Shown here: one piece after another, positions 5,182 to 11,236 of the stretch | Position numbering within the stretch: position 1 is the first letter of the stretch | Layout of the letters: each line of letters begins with the position of its first letter | Source of the DNA: an uncultured Clostridium sp. | GTDB lineage: Bacteria; Bacillota; Clostridia; Clostridiales; Clostridiaceae | Direction: 5' to 3' | Assembly: GCA_934746015.1 (NCBI GenBank) | Contig: CAKVEW010000064.1 | Location: forward strand, 1 to 11,236 | DNA: 11,236 nucleotides | Notes under the pieces: model-generated | The model's input: only the letters and a program-made list of their open reading frames with translations | Told to the model about the DNA's origin: nothing | The model's database searches: none | Position numbers and translations under genes: made by a program

Positions 5182-7143
5182 ATGGAGAATGTAAATTTAA
5201 GTAAGGTTAAATTTGCACTAGATGTGGGAACGAGATCACTAATAGGAACCGTTGGAGTAATTGAAGATAATAAATTTAAAGTAATATGTGAAAAATACTT
5301 AGAACATGAAGAAAGAGCAATGATAGATGGGCAAATTCATGATATAGATTTGGTTGCAAAAGGTGTTAAAACAATAGTAAATGAAATTGAATCAGAATTA
5401 GGAATTGAGCTTAAAGATGTATCAATTGCAGCAGCAGGAAGGTTTTTAAAAACAATAAATTCTGAAGGGATTATGGCTTTAGATATAGATGATGAGATAA
5501 CTAAAGAAGATGTAAAGAACTTAGAACTAATTTCTTTAAAGTCTGCTGAAAATGAAATTAATAAAACTACAGAAGGAAGACTTTATTGTGTAGGATATTC
5601 AGTTAAGAACTACTTTCTAAATGGATTTGTTATTTCTAATTTAGTAGGACATAAAGGTGAAGAAGCAAAGGTTGAAACTATAGCAACATTTTTACCAAGA
5701 TCAGTAGTAGATTCACTATATTCAGTAATGAGTAAAGTAGGACTAAGAGTTAACAATTTAACCCTAGAGCCAATAGCTGCTATTGAAGCTGTTGTACCAC
5801 AAAAACTAAGGCTTTTAAATATAGCTTTAGTAGATATAGGAGCAGGTACATCGGATATAGCAATAAGTTCAAAAGATAGTATATCATCTTATGGAATGGT
5901 TCCACAGGCTGGGGATGAAGTAACAGAAGCAATAGCACAAGAATATCTAGTAGATTTTAATACTGCTGAATACATAAAAAGAAATTTATTGTTAAGTGAT
6001 GAAATAACATATACAGATGTTATTGGTTTTGAAAATACTATTAAATCAGAAAATATACTAAAGATCATTAAACCAATAGTTAAAAAAATAGCTGAATCAA
6101 TAGGTAGTAAGATAATTGAATTAAATGCTGACAAGCCACCAAGTGCATTGTTTTTAGTAGGTGGAGGGGCTCATACTCCAGGTCTTATAAATGAATTAAG
6201 CGATATAATAAATATACCAATTCAAAGAATAGCAATTAAAGATAGGAAGGCCATAGATAATTGTATTAGTGATAACAGTTTAGGGTCAGCAGGAGTAACA
6301 GTATTAGGTATAGCATTAACATCCATAAAGAATGGTAATAATGATTTTATTGAAGTCACCTTAAATGGTTCAGAAGTTACTTTATTTAATTCCCATAGGC
6401 ATAGTGTTATGGATGCTATAATTCATGCTGGAATTAATCCAAATATGTTAATTGCAAGGAATGGTAAAAATATAAGGTATACATCAAATGGAGTAAAAAG
6501 AATAGCCTTTGGGGAAAGAGGAAGAAGTCCTAAAATTAAAGTTAATGGTAGTATAGAAAGCTTAGATAAGATTATTAAGTCGGGAGATAATATTGAAATA
6601 ACATATGCTATTTCTGGAAAGGATGCAAATCCTAAAATTATTGATGAAATAAAAGGATTTGATAGTAAGAGTTTTTATCTTGATAATGAAATAATAAATT
6701 TAGAACCAATTATTTTAGTAAATGAAAATAAAGAAAATCTAAATTATTTTATAAAGGAAAATGATAATATTAATATAATTCTTCCTAAAACTATTGGGGA
6801 TTTAAAGAAATATGTAATTAATAAGGAAGCAAATATTAAAAAGGATTCAGTAAATATTAGTGATAATTATATTATTAATGAAAATGATAAATTAACAATT
6901 TATGAGGAATCAAATAATAAGGAAGAAAAAATAAGTGATAATATTGAAATAGAAGTAACTTTTAATAATTCAAAAATAAAACTATATGGGAAAAAAGATT
7001 ATATTTTTGTTGATATATTTAACTATGTTTCTTTTGATTTAAGAGAAGCAAAGGGAATAATTAATTTAATGTTAAATGGAAATAAAGTAGGATATACAGA
7101 GAAGTTGAAAGATGGGGATAGTATTGAAGTTTTCTGGTCCTAG
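5182..7143 (+). CDS. FtsA-like actin-fold ATPase with a long C-terminal tail
   Basis: A 653-residue protein whose first ~385 residues are an FtsA-type actin-fold ATPase. Phosphate-1 motif ALDVGTRS is near 12-19. The FtsA-specific 1C region is recognisable by DGQIHDID near 49-56, NSEG and then EITKEDV near 105-111. Phosphate-2 LVDIGAGTSDIAI is at 216-228, and the adenosine motif LFLVGGGAHTPGL is at 324-336. All nucleotide-binding motifs look intact. FtsA normally tethers FtsZ to the membrane and is about 420 residues long with a C-terminal amphipathic helix. Here that helix is not seen; instead about 265 extra residues follow, rich in Asn, Ile and Lys, with repeated beta-strand-like units such as SGDNIEI and DGDSIEV. 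It is not beside ftsZ, so it is probably a second FtsA paralogue with a different job, not the divisome FtsA. The ATG at 5182 is chosen because GAGGTG (5170-5175) sits six bases upstream; the in-frame GTG at 5173 lies inside that site. Confidence 0.85.
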   Translation: MENVNLSKVKFALDVGTRSLIGTVGVIEDNKFKVICEKYLEHEERAMIDGQIHDIDLVAKGVKTIVNEIESELGIELKDVSIAAAGRFLKTINSEGIMALDIDDEITKEDVKNLELISLKSAENEINKTTEGRLYCVGYSVKNYFLNGFVISNLVGHKGEEAKVETIATFLPRSVVDSLYSVMSKVGLRVNNLTLEPIAAIEAVVPQKLRLLNIALVDIGAGTSDIAISSKDSISSYGMVPQAGDEVTEAIAQEYLVDFNTAEYIKRNLLLSDEITYTDVIGFENTIKSENILKIIKPIVKKIAESIGSKIIELNADKPPSALFLVGGGAHTPGLINELSDIINIPIQRIAIKDRKAIDNCISDNSLGSAGVTVLGIALTSIKNGNNDFIEVTLNGSEVTLFNSHRHSVMDAIIHAGINPNMLIARNGKNIRYTSNGVKRIAFGERGRSPKIKVNGSIESLDKIIKSGDNIEITYAISGKDANPKIIDEIKGFDSKSFYLDNEIINLEPIILVNENKENLNYFIKENDNINIILPKTIGDLKKYVINKEANIKKDSVNISDNYIINENDKLTIYEESNNKEEKISDNIEIEVTFNNSKIKLYGKKDYIFVDIFNYVSFDLREAKGIINLMLNGNKVGYTEKLKDGDSIEVFWS

Positions 7144-7182
7144 GGAATAGTACATAAAAATTCAATTAAGGGGGCAATATTT

Positions 7183-8373
7183 ATGAATTTTAAAAATGAA
7201 GCAATAAGCATAAAAAATGATCTAATTAATATAAGAAGAACATTACATGAACATCCAGAGTTAGGTATGGAGGAATATGAAACCTCTAAGTTTATAAAAA
7301 ACTTTTTGGAAAAGGAAGGTATTGAGTTCAGAGAAGTAGCTAAAACTGGAGTATGCGGACTTATAAGAGGAACTAAGGAAGATAAAAGTGAGAATGTGAA
7401 GACTATAGCTTTAAGAGGAGATATTGATGGATTACCTATTTTAGATAAGAAGATATGTGATTATTCATCTAAAGTAGAAGGTAAGATGCATGCTTGTGGT
7501 CATGATGGTCATACAACTATTTTATTAGGAGCAGCTAAAATATTAAATGAAAATAAGCATTTATTTAGTGGAAATGTAAAATTATTATTTGAACCAGCAG
7601 AAGAAACTATAGGTGGAGCTAGGTTTATGATTGAAGAAGGCGTGTTAGAAAATCCAAGAGTAGATTGTGTTTGTGGTCTTCATGTAGAAGAAAATTTAGA
7701 GTGTGGAACAATCATGCTAAAGGATGGAGTAGTAAATGCAGCATCAAATCCGTTTACAATAAAAATTAAAGGTTCAGGTGGACATGGAGCTTATCCACAT
7801 ACTACAGTAGATCCAATAGTAATAGCTAGTCATATTGTATTAGCTTTGCAAACAATAGTAAGCAGAGAAATAAATACAGCAAGGCCTGCAGTTATAACTG
7901 TTGGAAGTATTCATGGCGGAACAGCACAAAATATAATACCAGAAGAGGTTGTAATAAGTGGTGTTATTAGAACTATGAGTAAAGAAGATAGAGCTTTTGC
8001 AAAGGAAAGATTAAGAGAAATAGTAGAAGGTATATGTAAGTCTTCTAGAGCATCTGCAGATATAGATATAGAAGAATCTTATCCTAATCTTTATAATGAT
8101 GGAAATATGGTAGAGCTATTTAAAATTGGAGCAGAAAAAGTTTTAGGAAAAGAAAATGTATTACTTCAAAAATATCCTAAGATGGGAGTAGAAAGTTTTG
8201 CTTATTTTGCAAATGAAAGACCAGGAGTATTCTATTTCTTAGGTTCAGGTAATAAAGAAAAGAATATTATTCATCCAGCTCATAGTAATTTATTTGATAT
8301 AGATGAAAATTGTTTACCACTTGGAGTAGCAATGCAATGCCAAATGGTTTTTGAATATTTGACAAGAAGTTAA
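7183..8373 (+). CDS. M20-family metallo-amidohydrolase (aminoacylase/hippurate hydrolase type)
   Basis: A 396-residue cytoplasmic peptidase-fold amidohydrolase of the IAA-amino-acid hydrolase/HipO/N-acyl-amino-acid deacylase group. Such enzymes remove an acyl or acetyl group from an amino acid or related amine using two metal ions. HEHPELGMEE (22-31) is typical of the N-terminus. MHACGHDGHT (102-111) provides Cys105 and His107. FEPAEE (136-141) provides Glu140 and Glu141, the likely general base and a metal ligand. GLHVEE (165-170) provides His167, and HPAHS (364-368) the C-terminal ligand, probably His367. The dimerisation (lid) domain lies around 185-295, beginning KIKGSGGHGAYPH. All expected metal ligands are present. 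The substrate cannot be read from the sequence; N-acetyl-diaminopimelate, hippurate and other N-acyl amino acids are all possible. The gene follows the FtsA-like gene by 39 bases, with AAGGGGG (7168-7174) as ribosome binding site, and is probably cotranscribed with it. Confidence 0.9.
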   Translation: MNFKNEAISIKNDLINIRRTLHEHPELGMEEYETSKFIKNFLEKEGIEFREVAKTGVCGLIRGTKEDKSENVKTIALRGDIDGLPILDKKICDYSSKVEGKMHACGHDGHTTILLGAAKILNENKHLFSGNVKLLFEPAEETIGGARFMIEEGVLENPRVDCVCGLHVEENLECGTIMLKDGVVNAASNPFTIKIKGSGGHGAYPHTTVDPIVIASHIVLALQTIVSREINTARPAVITVGSIHGGTAQNIIPEEVVISGVIRTMSKEDRAFAKERLREIVEGICKSSRASADIDIEESYPNLYNDGNMVELFKIGAEKVLGKENVLLQKYPKMGVESFAYFANERPGVFYFLGSGNKEKNIIHPAHSNLFDIDENCLPLGVAMQCQMVFEYLTRS

Positions 8374-8389
8374 AATAATATTAATCTAG

Positions 8390-8395
8390 TATAAT
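8390..8395 (+). promoter_or_regulatory. Isolated -10-like TATAAT before the pseudouridine synthase gene
   Basis: TATAAT occurs in the 64-base gap after the M20 gene. No -35 lies at the normal distance. A perfect TTGACA (8359-8364) inside the end of the M20 gene is 25 bases away, too far for a standard promoter. I record it as a weak possibility for an internal promoter feeding the last two genes. Confidence 0.25.
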
Positions 8396-8437
8396 GGGGA
8401 AAATGGTTTAGAAAATAGAAACTAGGAGTGATTACTA

Positions 8438-9406
8438 TTGAAAATAGAAATAGGAACAAATGAAGCTGGCCAAAGGCTAGATAAATTTTTAAGAAAATTA
8501 TTAAAGGATGTTCCATTAAGTAAAATATTTAAAGCCTTAAGAAAAGGTGATGTAAGAGTTAATGGAAAAAAACAGAAGGAAAATTATACACTTCAAGTGG
8601 ATGACATAGTTGAAATTAAATATATACAAAGTACAAAAGAAAAACCAGAAGAAAAGTTTATTAAGGTAAATGCAAGTGGAATGAAAATTACTTATGAGGA
8701 TGCAAATATATTAATAGTTGAAAAATGGCCTAATATCCTTGTTCATCCTGATGAAAAAGGAAAAGAACCAAGTTTAACTGATTATGTATTATCATATTTA
8801 AATGAAAAAGGTGATTATTTACCTGAAAATGAAGTAACCTTTACTCCTGCACCATGTAATAGATTAGATAGAAATACTTCAGGAATAGTTATATTTGGTA
8901 AGAATTTCGAAGCTTTAAGAAATGTTAATGAGTTAATAAGAGAAGGAAATGTTGAAAAGTATTACAATGCCTTAGTTAAGGGGAAAATTAAAGATGGATT
9001 ATATAAGGGTTATATATTAAAAAATGAAGATGCCAATATTTCTAAGATTTATGATGAAAAGGTTCCTAATTCTAAGGAAATAGCTATGGAAGTTAAAACA
9101 ATACAAACTAATAGTGCATATTCACTTTTAGAAATAGACTTGATAACAGGAAGAAGCCATCAAATAAGAGCTCATTTGTCTCACTTAGGAGCACCTATTA
9201 TTGGTGATAATAAGTATGGAGATAGAAAATTAAACTCATTCTTTGCCAATAAATTTGGCCTAGATTGTCAATTCTTATATGCATATAAAATTGTTTTTAG
9301 AGATACAAAAGATAAATTAAGCTATTTAAATAATAAAACAATTACAGAAAGCTTACCACCAGTATTTAAGAAGATTAAAAATGATGTGTTTAAGTTCAGA
9401 ATATAA
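8438..9406 (+). CDS. RluC/RluD-family 23S rRNA pseudouridine synthase
   Basis: Converts uridines in large-subunit rRNA to pseudouridine. The 322-residue protein has an N-terminal S4 RNA-binding domain, from RLDKFLRKLL (13-22) through KALRKGDVRVNGK (32-44). The catalytic domain follows: VEKWPNILVHP (94-104), NRLDRNTSG (141-149) with catalytic Asp144, and GRSHQIRAHL (238-247), which closes the active site. The domain order and the NRLDR box place it with the RluA/C/D group; S4 plus length favour RluC or RluD, but the target uridines cannot be read from sequence. Translation appears to start at TTG (8438), nine bases after AGGAG (8424-8428). No in-frame ATG or GTG lies between the previous gene and that TTG, and the S4 domain needs the codons right after it. 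The next gene starts 15 bases beyond its stop, so the two are very probably cotranscribed. Confidence 0.92.
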   Translation: MKIEIGTNEAGQRLDKFLRKLLKDVPLSKIFKALRKGDVRVNGKKQKENYTLQVDDIVEIKYIQSTKEKPEEKFIKVNASGMKITYEDANILIVEKWPNILVHPDEKGKEPSLTDYVLSYLNEKGDYLPENEVTFTPAPCNRLDRNTSGIVIFGKNFEALRNVNELIREGNVEKYYNALVKGKIKDGLYKGYILKNEDANISKIYDEKVPNSKEIAMEVKTIQTNSAYSLLEIDLITGRSHQIRAHLSHLGAPIIGDNKYGDRKLNSFFANKFGLDCQFLYAYKIVFRDTKDKLSYLNNKTITESLPPVFKKIKNDVFKFRI

Positions 9407-9421
9407 TAAAAGGTGATTAGT

Positions 9422-11038
9422 ATGGAACAAAAATCAGCCGGACGTGGTTTTTTAATATTATCAATAGCAGGTATTGCTGGTAAGTTATTATCAGCAATAT
9501 ATGTTCCTTTATTAACTAAGGTTTTAGGGGAAACAGGGTATGGAATATATACTGCTGGATATGATATATTTGTATTTTTAATTGCAGTAACTAGTTTAGG
9601 TGCACAACCTGCAGTAACAAAGGTAGTTACTGAACTTAGGGCAATGGGAAATCATAAAGATGCTTTAAGAGCAATGAAACTTTCTATAAAATATTTATCA
9701 ATTATTAGTATAGTAATTGCTGGATTTTTTATGGCTTTTGCATTTCCAATTTCAAAAATAATTCATGCGGAACAATCTGCCTTAACATTTGTATTTTTAG
9801 CTCCTGCAATAATTTTTGCATCTATTTTAGCAGCTTTTAGAGGATATATGCAAGGCGTAGAAGAAATGGAGTCTTTAGCTGTATCGCAAATTATAGAACA
9901 ACTAATAAATGTTATTCTTAGTCTTGTTTTTGCAGCCTTATTATTAGTTGTTACAAATAAGTTAGAATGGGGTAGTGCTGGAGGAACTGTAGGAACTTCT
10001 CTTGGTGCTATTATTGCAATTATATATATAGTATATATATATAATAAAAAAGATTTTGCTGAAGAAGCTGAAAAAAACCATGATCCAAGCAAAAAAAGAG
10101 TTTCTGACAAGAGAATAGTTAAAAAGATATTTATGTATGCTATTCCTATAACTTTAGTAGCAGCAGTTCAAAATTTTGCAGGAGTTATAGATAGTATTAC
10201 TTTAGGAAGAAGCTTGGGAGCAGCAGGTTTTTCAAATGACCAGATAAATGGATTAAGAGCGGTTTTATCCTATTATAAAACACTTGTTTATGTACCACTT
10301 GCTATTGTAACAGCTCTTGGAACATCTATATTTCCAAAGATTATACAAGCATTTGTTTATAAAAATAAGAAGGAACTAAAACAACAAACTAGTTATGCTT
10401 TTAGAATAATGTATATTATAGTAATGCCAGCAACCTTTGGTTTAGCAATATTAAGTGAAGAAATATATAGTTTTTTATTTGGCTCTTCTTCAGGATACAA
10501 CCTACTTATGTATGGTTCTGCATTATTAATTTTTATGTCAATAACAACTATACAAAATGTTATTTTACAAGGTATTAATAAATTATACTTAATTATTGTA
10601 TCTGCAAGCCTTGGACTAGTTGCAAAAATAATTATAAACATAGTGTTAGTTTCAAATCCTAATATTAATATAATGGGAGCAGTAGTTGCAACCTTTGTAT
10701 CATTTATTATACCTACTATAATAAATCATAGAAAAATAAAACAATTTTTTAAAGTTAATATTCCAATTGTAAAGCAAGCAATTGTACCAACCATTTGCTC
10801 TTTATTAATGACTTTAGTTATATTTATTGCAAAGTTCCCAATTATTAAAGCGGCAGAAGCTTTAGGAGCTGGAAGAATTGTAATTGCAATAGCAACTATT
10901 ATTTTAATTGGAATAGGTGGAATAATATATCTTTATACTATGATTTACTTCGGTGGTATAAGGAAAAAAGATCTAGATTTAGTTTCACCTAGATTATTTA
11001 AGTTCTTACCAAGAAGCTTAAGAAAAGAACTTTTATAA
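9422..11038 (+). CDS. SpoVB/MurJ-like lipid flippase (MOP superfamily, polysaccharide biosynthesis protein)
   Basis: A 538-residue polytopic membrane protein of the MOP exporter superfamily, close to Bacillus SpoVB/YtgP (MurJ). Members move undecaprenyl-linked cell-wall precursors such as lipid II across the cytoplasmic membrane; SpoVB acts in spore cortex synthesis. Hydrophobic segments recur along the whole length, consistent with about 14 helices. Family features include GRGFLILSIAGIAGKLL at the N-terminus, LGETGYGIYTAGYDIF in the first loop/helix, LGAQPAVTKVV near 59-69, and AAFRGYMQG near 137-145. A charged cytoplasmic loop rich in Lys, Glu and Asp follows about residue 210 and contains KKDFAEEAEK. 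Pseudouridine synthase and flippase genes are adjacent in other Firmicutes too. The ATG at 9422 is preferred because AAAGGTG (9409-9415) lies six bases upstream; the in-frame GTG at 9413 is part of that site. The sequence does not decide between vegetative lipid II flippase and a sporulation paralogue. Confidence 0.9.
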   Translation: MEQKSAGRGFLILSIAGIAGKLLSAIYVPLLTKVLGETGYGIYTAGYDIFVFLIAVTSLGAQPAVTKVVTELRAMGNHKDALRAMKLSIKYLSIISIVIAGFFMAFAFPISKIIHAEQSALTFVFLAPAIIFASILAAFRGYMQGVEEMESLAVSQIIEQLINVILSLVFAALLLVVTNKLEWGSAGGTVGTSLGAIIAIIYIVYIYNKKDFAEEAEKNHDPSKKRVSDKRIVKKIFMYAIPITLVAAVQNFAGVIDSITLGRSLGAAGFSNDQINGLRAVLSYYKTLVYVPLAIVTALGTSIFPKIIQAFVYKNKKELKQQTSYAFRIMYIIVMPATFGLAILSEEIYSFLFGSSSGYNLLMYGSALLIFMSITTIQNVILQGINKLYLIIVSASLGLVAKIIINIVLVSNPNINIMGAVVATFVSFIIPTIINHRKIKQFFKVNIPIVKQAIVPTICSLLMTLVIFIAKFPIIKAAEALGAGRIVIAIATIILIGIGGIIYLYTMIYFGGIRKKDLDLVSPRLFKFLPRSLRKELL

Positions 11039-11068
11039 TGCATAATGCGTAATGGATAATGCATAATT
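11034..11068 (+). repeat. Heptanucleotide tandem repeat, five units, overlapping the flippase stop codon
   Basis: Five consecutive 7-base units read TATAATG, CATAATG, CGTAATG, GATAATG, CATAATT. The TAA of the first unit is the last part of the flippase stop (11036-11038). Units differ mainly in their first two bases. The array leads straight into the palindromes that follow, and looks like the edge of an intergenic repeat element. Confidence 0.7.
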
Positions 11069-11074
11069 AATGTG

Positions 11075-11187
11075 GAAATTCAGCCAACTGAATTTCTAAA
11101 ATGAAAAAAAATGAAGAGCTTCTTTGCTGACGCAAAATTGAAATGAAATAATGAAAGATTGAAAACTCAGCCTAAGCTGAGTTTTCA
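11075..11187. repeat. Cluster of three tetraloop palindromes
   Basis: Three separate perfect hairpins lie in series. They are GAAATTCAG/CTGAATTTC (11075-11083 and 11088-11096, loop CCAA), TTTGC/GCAAA (11123-11127 and 11132-11136, loop TGAC), and TGAAAACTCAGC/GCTGAGTTTTCA (11160-11171 and 11176-11187, loop CTAA). All have four-base loops. The stretch between is A-rich, without a plausible gene. Together with the heptamer array it resembles a REP- or MITE-like intergenic element; no transposase and no clear target-site duplication are seen. Confidence 0.65.
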
Positions 11188-11220
11188 GAGTGTCGACAAA
11201 GTCGACACTCTTTAATTTTT
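11188..11220 (+). terminator. Rho-independent terminator of the five-gene plus-strand series
   Basis: A perfect 10-bp stem, GAGTGTCGAC (11188-11197) with GTCGACACTC (11201-11210), closes on AAA and is followed by TTTAATTTTT (11211-11220). It is 150 bases after the flippase stop, with no nearer T-tailed hairpin, so it probably ends that transcript. It abuts the preceding palindrome without a gap. Confidence 0.8.
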
Positions 11221-11236
11221 GTTATAAAATATTTTT

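Noticed and set aside
5168..5194. Eight-codon upstream frame (MRCIIWRM) overlapping the FtsA-like start
   Set aside because: It has no ribosome binding site at a usual distance (AAAGGAG is over 20 bases away) and no attenuator hairpin; chance is sufficient.
5889..6134. Minus-strand open frame inside the FtsA-like gene
   Set aside because: It overlaps the conserved phosphate-2 region of the sense gene and has no start signals; it is a shadow.
9763..10641. Two minus-strand open frames inside the flippase gene
   Set aside because: Both are complements of membrane-segment codons, hydrophobic by mirror effect, with no ribosome binding site.
11075..11220. CRISPR array
   Set aside because: The palindromes differ from one another and there are no equal repeats separated by equal-sized spacers.
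1..11236. Phage, defence, toxin-antitoxin or biosynthetic gene cluster
   Set aside because: Every sizeable gene belongs to a housekeeping family; the helicase has full UvrD/PcrA features and no defence-type partner beside it.

Overview
The window splits into two parts of very different base composition. Most of it (about 1,200 to 11,236) is strongly AT-rich; for example bases 6841-6900 contain 9 G+C of 60. Its codon use, purine-rich ribosome binding sites and gene families point to a Clostridium sensu stricto-like Firmicute. The first 1.13 kb is much richer in G+C (bases 481-540 contain 36 of 60) and looks like a different, Ruminococcus/Oscillospiraceae-like Firmicute. The break lies between the start codon of the M50 protease gene (1133, minus strand) and the first Clostridium-like gene (1227, plus strand).

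The GC-rich end is all on the minus strand and is itself broken. A site-2 (M50) protease gene is followed 15 bases later by the start of scpA, a gene order known from Firmicutes. After 24 codons scpA is joined, out of frame, to the last 54 codons of an OmpR-type response regulator. That gene ends normally and is followed by a rho-independent terminator, then an unidentified open frame that runs off the window. Two unrelated joins within about 850 bases suggest a chimeric clone, read or assembly more than a natural transfer, but the sequence alone cannot settle this.

The AT-rich part looks like an ordinary clostridial chromosome. A 73-residue cysteine-patterned protein of unknown function (plus) converges on nicotinate phosphoribosyltransferase pncB (minus), and the two share a bidirectional terminator. 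pncB and a UvrD/PcrA-type helicase diverge from a 141-base spacer. In that spacer an inverted repeat appears to form two antiparallel promoters, the -35 of each lying on the -10 of the other. Five plus-strand genes then run in series: the helicase, an FtsA-like actin-fold ATPase with a long repeated C-terminal tail, an M20 metallo-amidohydrolase, an RluC/RluD-type rRNA pseudouridine synthase, and a SpoVB/MurJ-like lipid flippase. They end in a terminator preceded by a cluster of palindromes and a heptanucleotide tandem repeat.

These are mostly housekeeping functions: NAD salvage, DNA repair, ribosome modification and envelope precursor transport. I see no defence system, prophage, CRISPR array or biosynthetic cluster. 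The points most worth following are the FtsA-like protein with its unusual tail, the antiparallel promoter pair, the small Cys4 protein, and the chimeric left end.
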